A stretch of DNA of 64,000 nucleotides, from assembly GCF_036711975.1 (NCBI RefSeq), contig NC_091972.1, positions 23,503,001-23,567,000 on the forward strand. Direction: 5' to 3'. The notes under the pieces are model-generated. The model searched no databases, had not been told where the DNA came from, and saw only the letters and a list, made by a program, of their open reading frames with translations. A program made the translations under genes and the position numbers. Of the stretch, positions 21,997 to 64,000 are shown piece after piece. The stretch is from Onthophagus taurus (lineage: Eukaryota > Arthropoda > Insecta > Coleoptera > Scarabaeidae). How positions within the stretch are numbered: position 1 is the stretch's first letter; each line of letters opens with the position of its first letter.

Positions 21997-22962
21997 CTAA
22001 TTACTTAGTATAGGACGCGCAGTTTCATTCTTACGGACGTAAACTCTACAATCACGCGTCCAGACAAACTTGTAGCCCTTCTCTCTGGCAGCCTTCCTTA
22101 CGTTACTTAACAAAAACTTATTCGCAGGCGTCAGATGTTCGTTGATGAAACAGCATTCAGAGACACCATCAATAGACAGGCCAGGTGGCGAACCCGGAGG
22201 ACCAGAACGCTTCTTTAGCTTTGCAGCAGCCAGAAAGTTATCTCTGGTGAGACGACTACAAAACCTGACCACAATACCCTTAAGATTCGTTCCACGATTT
22301 TGATTTTGATTTCCAGGACCGTGCGGGACACGATGAGCTGTGTCCACATCCGTTGAAGACACAGGAACCCCAATAAAATCACCCATGGTTTTCAACACCC
22401 TCAAAAGGTTTTCATTATTTTTTTCCGGAACGCCTTGTAGTTCTAAGTTATTTCTTCGGGAGTATTGTTCCAGGTCACCAACACGACCAGACAAATCATC
22501 TACTTGTTTGCGCAGCGACATATTTTCGGCATTCAGCTTATCTATAATCTTCAATTGATCCTGAAAGCGTTTCACAGTCGCCTCAAAATCTGTTACCCGC
22601 TGACTACAAAATTGTACCGACTCAACCAATTCATCATATCGTGAAGTCATTCTCTGCATTTCTGTTCGCATTTCTCCAATCATCTCGCAAACAGTTTCAA
22701 GGGAGACAGAAGAAACATGATGGGCAGGAGTACAAGGAGGGGCACCAAAGGAATGAGATAGGCGTCGCGACGCCACCGGCGGCGGCGATCTGCAAGTGGA
22801 ACACCTCCATGATGCGCCAGCGACCGATAATGCAACCGCAGACTCTCTGGCGATATCCACGCATTTGGCATGAAACCACGCCCGGCAAGCGTCACACTGA
22901 ACTCCAGGGGTATCTCTCCCCACCAGTTGACTACACCTCCCACAAAATTTCATAAATTTCAT
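21997..22962 (-). CDS. LINE ORF1: PHD-like zinc finger, coiled coil and nucleic-acid-binding C-terminus
   Basis: 321 residues, intact. The N-terminus MKFMKFCGRCSQLVGRD continues with CDACRAWFHAKC and SWRCSTC, a complete C4HC3 PHD-like finger (about residues 7-58). A leucine/glutamate-rich coiled coil follows (about 90-200, with DLSGRVGDLEQYSRRNN), then ELQGVPEK and a basic C-terminal domain with IVVRFCSRLTRDNFLAAAK and VYVRKNETARPI. This layout is typical of ORF1 of PHD-bearing LINEs in arthropods, an RNA-binding chaperone of the retrotransposition particle. It is immediately followed by the tandem chimeric copies. Confidence 0.85.
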   Translation of the reverse strand: MKFMKFCGRCSQLVGRDTPGVQCDACRAWFHAKCVDIARESAVALSVAGASWRCSTCRSPPPVASRRLSHSFGAPPCTPAHHVSSVSLETVCEMIGEMRTEMQRMTSRYDELVESVQFCSQRVTDFEATVKRFQDQLKIIDKLNAENMSLRKQVDDLSGRVGDLEQYSRRNNLELQGVPEKNNENLLRVLKTMGDFIGVPVSSTDVDTAHRVPHGPGNQNQNRGTNLKGIVVRFCSRLTRDNFLAAAKLKKRSGPPGSPPGLSIDGVSECCFINEHLTPANKFLLSNVRKAAREKGYKFVWTRDCRVYVRKNETARPILSN

Positions 22963-22995
22963 TTTATAACCCGAAAATGTTATTACAAGGGGCTG

Positions 22996-23335
22996 AAAAA
23001 ATCAACTCAATGCGTCTACATTTTTCTCTTTAAAAACTTAATTTAAATAATAGAGGGATTCAATACGCAACTTTTTTGTCTCTTGACATTTTCTCCTAAA
23101 ATTGTTAGTTTGGTCACAAAATAAAATAATACACAGGCTCGACTGAATTAATTTAGAGATTGGTTATTATTAGTCAAAGAAATGAAGTTATATCAAATTG
23201 ATCTCAGCATTATTTTATTTTTTGTGATCAAACTAACAATTTGTTAGTTGTAAAATGTCAAGAGATAAGAAAATTGCAGATTTTTTTCCTTAACTTTAGA
23301 GGGCTATAACTTGGAGGAGAAGGGGTTTTGAAGGG
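22996..23335. mobile_element. Right part of the mariner-type long-TIR element
   Basis: Continues the element begun at 17086: AATGCGTCTACATTTTTC and GAGGGATTCAATACGCAAC match the internal end of the left arm at 40320-40390, then TGTCAAGAGATAAGAAA and AACTTTAGAGGGCTATAACT match the right arm. The outer terminus is missing, replaced by the next LINE fragment. Confidence 0.7.
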
Positions 23336-23349
23336 TCTTTTAAAGGAGA

Positions 23350-24386
23350 TTAAGGATTTGTACGCAAAAATTTGCCAATGGAAAGATGGTCAGCAGAGCG
23401 CAATGGCTGATAGGCGTTAGTGCGCGGCGTTGTGGTAAAAAACAGAAAATCAAAACGAAGGGATCTGGGCGGGTCGAGAAAGTTAATCACTGATGTAAGC
23501 GAAGATGAATTATAAATATTGTGAATTATTTTATATAAAAGTATTATATCATTAGCAAGTCGCCGCTGGCCAAGTCGTAAAAAGTGGAAAGATTGGCACG
23601 CCGAGTCGTAGTCAACATAGGTAATATGAGATTTCCAGCATAAAAAACGAAGGAATCTCTTTTGGACACGCTCTAGTCGTTCCAGGAATATATCATATTG
23701 TGAATTCCATACAACAGTGCAGTAATTCAAAATGTTAAATACGTACAATAGAAAGTCATTAATGAATTAGTGCCGGCAAAATCACCAGCTGATCTCATGA
23801 TGAATCTAAGTATACGAAGAGCTGAGACATGCTCACTGAATAATAGCTTACTATCAAACGTCACGCCTAAATCCCTTATATATAGAAGTAACCCTGTTCA
23901 ACAACATCGCTCCAATGATGTAGTCAAAGCGTATAAGACCAGGCTTTTTTGTAAAAGTAATTGTAAATCATTTGCTATAATTTATGGTGATGAAGTTTGT
24001 AAAACAATATTGAACAAGTTCATATAAATTTCGCTGAAGAGCAGAGCAGTCTCTAAGATTAGACACGCGGCAGAAAATCTTTAGATTATCTGCATACATT
24101 AAACAGTTAGCGTGTTTAAAACACTTAAATATGTCGTTAATATAAATATTGAAAAGCGAAGGTCCAAGAATGCTTCCCTGAGGGACACCGTCTGCAAGGA
24201 AAAACCTCTAACTCTAACCGACTGCGTCATATTAGCCACATAGGAAGCAAGCCACTGTTGAATGTTGTAGTGTAAACCAACATGTTCAATTTTTTCTAGC
24301 AAGAGCAGATGATCAACTCTATCAAAGAAAACTTTATCAGTTTCGATCGCCGTATCAAGCTTTAACAACATCAGAGTCTTTTGCAT
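23350..24386 (-). pseudogene. Second LINE fragment, reverse transcriptase part
   Basis: Minus-strand pieces related to the LINE at 17310-22992: DKVFFDRVDHLLLLEKI, QQWLASYVANMTQSV, then the segment with LNYCTVVWNSQ, RLERVQKRFLRFLC and RFDFLFFTTTPRTNAYQ. There is an internal deletion between about 23760 and 24030 and several frame breaks. It is a different copy or subfamily from the first LINE (corresponding residues differ at many positions). Confidence 0.75.
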
Positions 24387-24920
24387 GTTGAAGTTTTGTG
24401 GTTTTAGAGTGTTTCTTGTTGGTTTTTCAAGCTTTTATTTGCACCCGCGTGTGTGGTTTGATGTGGTGAGTTTAACTTGCTTGCCGGCGTTTGGTTGGTT
24501 CCTTGCGCTTTGTTTTATAACTTTTGCATTAATGTTGTTATCGTCGAGCTGTGCTAATCGGTCGCGCTGACCTTTGAACACGGGAACCGGTATCCCCGGT
24601 TAAGGTTTGCTTCAGCCGCTTTTCGTCTTCAGTGCGGCGGCTGCCGCGGCAACTTCCACACCAAATGCGTTAAAATTCCATCCGATACCCTCGTTCTAAT
24701 CAAAGCGGGAGACGTCTTTTGAAAATGCTCCAAATACCAGAGTAACGTTGATAAATCCGTCAGTATCGAGGATGAAACATCTGATCTCTTGTCTTCCAGC
24801 GGCGCCAATAATGCTCAACTGTTTCAGGTCATGTCTTCTATACAGACTAAGGTGAAGAAATTATCACGCAAGTACGATGAAATCATTAAATTTATCTCAT
24901 TCTATGGGGATTGTAGAGAA
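24387..24920 (+). pseudogene. LINE 5' leader and ORF1 finger fragment, opposite orientation
   Basis: On the plus strand a GC-rich leader is followed by a frame reading LQCGGCRGNFHTKCVKI and then SSIQTKVKKLSRKYDEI, that is a damaged PHD-like finger and start of a coiled coil as in LINE ORF1. It abuts, head to head, the minus-strand RT fragment at 23350-24386, the arrangement left by 5' inversion during insertion (twin priming) or by later rearrangement. Confidence 0.55.
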
Positions 24921-25942
24921 GGGTTGCCATTCTAACGTAATGTAAATGGAATGTAGCGGTTCTTTCTGATAAATTCCACAGGGTGTTGCAAAATTAGAAG
25001 AAAAAACATAAATTTCTTTTTACACCCCGTATATGGGTAAAACGTTGACAATTGTCAGAAACCATCAACACATTTCTTCCTTAAAAATCAACCTATATCG
25101 TGAAGAAAGAATCATCAAAATCCATCCGTTGATTCAAAAAAAAACCTTTAAACTTAATGCATAATTTAGGTGGTGCGATAATTTTGGAGAGTAGTGTATT
25201 TAAGAAATATATACTTAAATTTATTTAATTTCTTTACCTAAGAATATTTTTTACTTTGGAATTTTTGTACTAGAGAGAAGAAAATGTTATCTGTAAATGA
25301 TCAATTTGCGTTTTGTAGATGCAAAAACAACCAACATTTTGGGAAAACACTCAAAAAAATTTAAAAATTTTTTATTCCAAATGTGTATTACCTGAATTAG
25401 TACATCCTAGGTTTTCCAGGCCTCCACCTCATAATATAATTCGGAATACCGATCGAAGAGATTCACTTTAAAAGTGAAGAAAAAATAATTTGTCGCAATT
25501 AACAAGAAGTAGAAAGAAAGTCCTATTTAATATAAAATCTTATTTATACAAATATGTATAAATAAGATAGTTGAAAGTTCTCTTTTCTTAAGTTATGTTC
25601 TCTTTTTCAGACTTTTTATTGATAAAGCTGCAATTATTGTTGCGCAAACTCCTTGAAGACATGATATCTTTGAGTCCTAGATCAAAAAGTGGACTCCTTA
25701 TTAAGTAGACAAATAAAATTATCAAAAATTTTGTTCCTAGACCCAAGGGGAATACAATAAAATTGTACATACTTATATTACAATACATTGTTTCTTTTCT
25801 ACTTTGATAAATAAATATCTTTACAAAACATATCATTTGTATTTCACTGTTCGGTTTTCTGGTTCACACTTATTCACTAAACCAACTCTCTATCAAACAG
25901 TTCCAATACGACAAAATTTTTTTAAATCAAGTGACGGTTATA
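24921..25942. other. AT-rich, nothing recognised
   Basis: No coding signal or clear element end. A mirrored pair ATTTATACAAATATGTATAAAT near 25543 is a local hairpin. Confidence 0.35.
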
Positions 25943-26322
25943 CAAGGTGTGTCAAATGTCTGGAATATAGCCAATAACTTCGCCATTTGTGGTTTTAAAG
26001 AATAATGTTTCAAATACAAGTTTCTTTATTAATTATGGTGCATTTTTTGGCGATATTTGCTTGTTTGTATTGTTTTTTGTTTCATTGCTATGGCAACCAA
26101 CATTGTTATTTTAAATGGGATGCATATATTTTTTTTGCATACTTTGATAGAGGATACGTCCCTCTATGCGATGAACATATCAAATCATATGGTTGTATAA
26201 GAAAAAAATCGAGAAAAAATGCGTTTTTTGAAAGTCTTAAATCAGCTACATAATTACAATCAAAGTAGGCGCCTAAATAACGCAGTTCACAGCTTTAGAT
26301 GTCAAAACTGACAGATTAAGCA

Positions 26323-26540
26323 AATATGGCGCAATTAAGCGAACGACAAACAATCCAAATATTAATAATGTATGGGTACGATGATAGAAAACGCACTCAA
26401 AGTGCACTGTTCAATAATAGTTACCCGGATACACAAATTACACAATCCACAGTATACAAAATATAAAAACACCGGAAGTGTTAAAAACCTTTCAAAAAGT
26501 TGAAGGCCGAAGACAGTTACCACAGTTACCAATGACCATT
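26323..26540 (+). pseudogene. Mariner-like transposase N-terminal remnant
   Basis: The frame MAQLSERQTIQILIMYGYDD and then YPDTQITQSTVYK matches the helix-turn-helix start of mariner-like transposases. It ends in stops after about 47 codons, and the catalytic domain is gone. Confidence 0.6.
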
Positions 26541-26572
26541 ATTAATACATACATTATTAATTATTGATAATA

Positions 26573-27030
26573 GGGCCGTTAACTATTTTTTTTTTATTGG
26601 CTCATTCGAAAGTTTTTTAAAATTGATTGACCCCATATTTTTTAATTTTTGATTCTGAGGCTTAGTTTTTCCAAAAAAAAATAATAAAGTTTGAAATTAC
26701 AGGCCGCGAATTCAGTAGCGCGTCACTCAGATTTGAGCGTATGATTGGAGCGTATAAAAATCAATAAAATTCCTAGAGAGAGACAATGCTACGAATCTTA
26801 TGCGCTGGAAGAAAACAGAAGAAAACGGGAGAGAAATCACGTCTGTGATTTCTTTCTTCTTACTTAAAACGTCACAATGAATCAGGGGTGGGGAATTTTA
26901 AACTTTTACATTAATTATTGCAAAAATTAAACAATTTTCGAACGTGAAAACTTTACTAATCCGTCTAATTTAATTTACATTATCGATTTTTTGAAAGACG
27001 GTCTTTCTAATCGATTGACGTTAACGGCCC
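26573..27030. mobile_element. 458-bp MITE, TA duplication
   Basis: Termini GGGCCGTTAAC and its complement GTTAACGGCCC are flanked by TA (26571-26572, 27031-27032). It is inserted inside the mariner-like remnant, and the interior is non-coding. Confidence 0.75.
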
Positions 27031-27375
27031 TATTGTTGCAACTGTAATTTTTTTGACATTTAAAGCTGTCAACGGCTTTATTTCGGCGCCTACTTTGATT
27101 GTAATTAGCTGATTTAAGACTTTCAAAAAATGCATTTTTTTCTTATACATACTCGATTTTTTCTAATACAACCATATGATTTGATATGTTCATCAGGGAC
27201 TTATCCTCTATAAAAGTATGCAAAAAAAATAAATGCATCCCATTTAAAATAACAATGTTGATTGCTATAGCAACGAAACAAAGAACAATGTAAAACAAGC
27301 AAGTATACTCAAAAAATGCGCCACAATTAATAAAGAATTTTTTATTTGAAACATTTCTCTTTAAAACCACAAATG

Positions 27376-28876
27376 ACAATAAAATTATTAATGTAATGTT
27401 ATTCATACATTATTACTATCTATTATACTATCTATATCTCCCGATTATTATCATTTTGTTATTTAAAAGAAATGGTAAAGCGAAACTCATTCTTTTTTTT
27501 CGAAACTCCAATTGATATACATAGAAACAAATGGAATGCTTTTAAGTAAATTTTACTTGCGGGAATAAAAATACTTCTTTTTGAAAACTGTTATTAAAAG
27601 TTGATTTTTGCGTAGTACTTAGCGACCGTCAAAACGATAGTTTTTTTGTCAACAGGACGTAAAAGTCTTTTGCGTCCTGGACGTAAAAGAACGTCCGTCT
27701 CGAACGATTTTTTTTGCTCGCTAAAGCTTGCAAAAAAAACTTTCGTTCTTGAATGCAAAAGTGTCATTTCGTTATCTTGTATCAAAAATAACTATTTCGG
27801 ACACTCACTGGAAATTGCCTATATTTCCTTATTACAAATCGTAAAGAAAAGTACCTCATTTCTTTATAGCAACTATTTCTTTATAGCAACCAAATAAACA
27901 ATTAATTATTTATTAGAATAAATATTAAACGTACAATTATTAAGGTTAGAGAAGCTTATACTTGATGTACACTGTTGTAATGTAAATCACCACATGTTAG
28001 TGACGATTTTGATAACACCTCCTGATGAATCACTACTTTATTTTTTTTATTTGGTTGCTGTAGTGAGGGAAACGGCAGAAACGATAATTTGATTCTCGAG
28101 CTCGTCGTGTACTTTTTAAATAATTTATAAAATGTAGGTAATTTATTTAAATTGAGTGTCCGAAAAAACTTCATGTATTATTCTTAAAGAAAAGTAACTT
28201 AAAAGTATAATTTCTTTACTTATAATACAAATAACTTTAATAACTTTTTAAGTTCCCTTCCAAACAGTAATGACGTTATATCTCCATCGACACGTAGTTT
28301 TAGATACAGCCCACTTGACCGTCCTTCGAGCTTCCTCCCCTCACACGGCGATGCCCCTCAGAAACTAAGACCGTGATTGAAGCCCCTTAAGGAATGGTGA
28401 GAAAGATAAAAATGTAGAAAAGAAAGGAAGTAATAAATAAATACATTATGTATATTAAAAGTATTGATAATTAAATTAGATGTTTATTATTCTTATTAGA
28501 TATTATCCTAACACCTAGATTCTTGTTAAAAACCCAGCTGGATAGAAAACGGTTTGTTCAGGTCTCAGGTGTAAAGAGAATATAAAAGGAATGAATAAAA
28601 ACTAATTAATTTTGACATGTTCTGTACATTTATTAAGTTGTCATGCTAGAAACAGTGTTTACGTCAAGGTTACTAAAATTGTATTTATCACAGAATCAGT
28701 GAACACCACTCTTCTAACTAACTAATAACCCGTAACTTAAAAGTTAAAGACATACCAAAAAATATGTGTTAAAACTACATATGCAAATTTTAATTCGGAT
28801 CTCATTAACGTTTCGTACAACATTTTTTCATCAACAAATTGTTTTTTAAAAACGTAATTGATCTTTAATGAATAAA
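27376..28876. other. AT-rich, no gene recognised
   Basis: No coding frame has recognisable similarity. The block 28255-28390 is GC-richer and resembles 2770-2850, so it probably belongs to a dispersed repeat. The lower part may hold the 3' UTR of the GSE1-like gene. Confidence 0.35.
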
Positions 28877-29040
28877 TTAACAACTAAAAAAAAATAAAAC
28901 AATATTTTCAATAATACTTTCTCGCCATTTTTTCTCTAAATGTTCGTATCGTTCAGTACAAATTTGATGATCACAGTCAATTATGTTTCCGTTTACTTTT
29001 TTGCCATCTAATTTTGCGACAACCTCTAATCGTTCAATAA
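28877..29040 (-). other. Possible additional 3' exon of the GSE1-like gene
   Basis: A minus-strand frame of about 54 codons has coding character (ERLEVVAKLDGKKVNG, IIDCDHQICTERYEHLEKK) and is preceded by a good acceptor (TTCTGTTTAG). The phase does not fit that acceptor from exon 13; only a weaker acceptor at GATTAGAG|GTT would join in frame to a donor at AAAATA|GTAAAG in exon 13. It would replace the last few residues of the protein. Confidence 0.3.
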
Positions 29041-29139
29041 CTAAACAGAATTAAATAATTATAATTAACAAATAAAATGGTAATTAAAAGAAATCGGTAT
29101 ATATGTATCTTGCGAACATAAAATTATCAATCGTTACTG

Positions 29140-63388
<34,249 letters not shown>

Positions 63389-64000
63389 TTCCGTATATTA
63401 ACTGCAATTCACAGTCACAAAAAAAGATCTAAAATAATTCTTATAAAAAAACACGAAAACAAAATGCGCCGCATACGCGGAGTAATAAATTCAATTGATA
63501 CGATTCAATTGAGAGTCCATTTAAAACTAACTCCAAAATCCGGTTGATACTGGAACCATCGCAGCTGATTTAAATTTTTTTAGCCGGTTAATTTGATTGC
63601 AGTTGAGCGCCGACAACGTTCTAACCAGATTGATCCGCACTCGCTTGATTCACGGTCACTTATCGTATGGTTGTGAAATTTCGGACAGTGACAGTTTTTT
63701 TGGATTACACGTGATTAATACACAAACGCTTTTCGAACGATCTAGAAGAGTAGAGGTTCAAGGCAAAACATTATAAAAAATCTAATCAATTTCGGTTTAA
63801 TAAGGTGCCACTAAAAACGGGGTAATTTAAAATATGCAAAGTCAACATCATTAGCGCGTCCAAGTATTTTCAAAATGCTATACAGTTTATAATTAACGAG
63901 TATGAATGATTAATATAACTGGAGTAATAATAAACCAATTCTATATTCACATTGTGAGTTTTATGTAAGTTATAAAATAATGTTTCAATCAACTTTATAT
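63389..64000 (-). promoter_or_regulatory. GSE1 5' leader and probable promoter region
   Basis: Upstream of the start codon on the minus strand, non-coding, with a GC-richer part at 63540-63660. I see no TATA box at a usual distance and cannot place the transcription start. No repeat was recognised up to about 63760. Confidence 0.4.

Larger units (their letters stand above)
20665..22330 (-). repeat. 627-bp tandem duplication inside the LINE
   Basis: The segment covering the ORF1 3' end, the ORF1-ORF2 spacer and the ORF2 5' end is present three times at exact 627-bp spacing: ORF1 stop positions at 20743, 21370 and 21997. Copies differ at only a few bases (for example AGACAAC/AGACGAC and GGGACAC/GGGACTC). 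The join between ORF2 and ORF1 sequence falls at GATGAGC|GGACTG, with about two bases of overlap. Confidence 0.95.
17310..22992 (-). mobile_element. PHD-type LINE retrotransposon inserted into the mariner-type element
   Basis: On the minus strand the order is 5' leader (about 22992), ORF1 with PHD-like finger and coiled coil, a 627-bp tandemly repeated segment, ORF2 with endonuclease and reverse transcriptase, and a 3' end with TAAA/TTTA-type microsatellite at 17310-17325. The host element continues on both sides (17086-17309 and 22996-23335). The ORF1 type and endonuclease suggest the CR1/Daphne-like group, which is my inference. ORF2 is broken in the RT region. Confidence 0.85.
25943..27375. 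mobile_element. Internally deleted mariner-like element with about 320-bp inverted repeats
   Basis: The arm 25990-26310 is mirrored at 27060-27375 (for example TCGGCGCCTACTTTGATTG against CAATCAAAGTAGGCGCC, and CACAAATG at the outer end). The right terminus is degraded. The interior keeps only the N-terminus of a transposase and a later MITE. Confidence 0.75.

Noticed and set aside
27594-27897. Frames with RPGRKR repeats on both strands
   Set aside because: They come from a local repeated text (GGACGTAAAAG) and share no known domain.

Overview
The window is nuclear DNA of an insect, most likely a beetle (Coleoptera; the order is inferred from the mobile-element mix, not proven). It is AT-rich and intron-containing, with consensus GT-AG sites and a minimal intron size near 50 bp. 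Three host genes can be read exon by exon: a TMEM179-type four-pass membrane protein (5213-6158, +), the ubiquitin-ligase and elongation subunit Elongin C (16133-16541, +), and an orthologue of Genetic suppressor element 1 (GSE1) whose coding sequence runs on the minus strand from 63388 to 29140 in 14 exons, about 1610 residues. Almost everything else is mobile DNA in various stages of decay.

Layout. 1-5.1 kb: a palindromic MITE, a broken Mutator-like/YqaJ transposase, and a broken Penelope-like retroelement with a 201-bp MITE in its tail. 5.2-6.2 kb: TMEM179. 6.5-13.4 kb: a 143-bp satellite with alpha-satellite-like higher-order structure, split by a 3.56-kb DDE transposon with perfect AAAT target duplications. 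13.4-15.8 kb: non-coding repeats and transposase scraps. 16.0-17.0 kb: Elongin C. 17.1-24.9 kb: a mariner-type long-inverted-repeat element split by a minus-strand PHD-type LINE that carries a 627-bp tandem duplication making chimeric ORF2-ORF1 frames, then a second rearranged LINE. 25-29 kb: another long-TIR mariner relic and unassigned DNA.

29.1-63.4 kb is the GSE1 locus. Exons cluster at 29.1-30.2, 36.0-37.6, 45.6-47.0 and 61.0-63.4 kb. The three large introns (5.8, 8.0 and 14.1 kb) hold LINE fragments, mariner-like elements with nested hAT, Crypton and retroelement insertions, a second DDE transposon of the same broad type as that in the satellite, a stack of nested palindromes, a Helitron inside a palindromic MITE, a tandem hairpin array and one isolated CpG-rich block (53.65-54.11 kb) that may be an alternative promoter.

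The most interesting host feature is the N-terminal third of the GSE1 protein: three tandem copies of a four-cysteine (CxxC...CxxC) module that I do not know from vertebrate GSE1. The most interesting non-genic features are the nested satellite periodicity, the shared subterminal repeat architecture of the two DDE transposons, and the triplicated chimeric LINE segment. I found no CRISPR, operon, rRNA or convincing tRNA, as expected for this type of genome.
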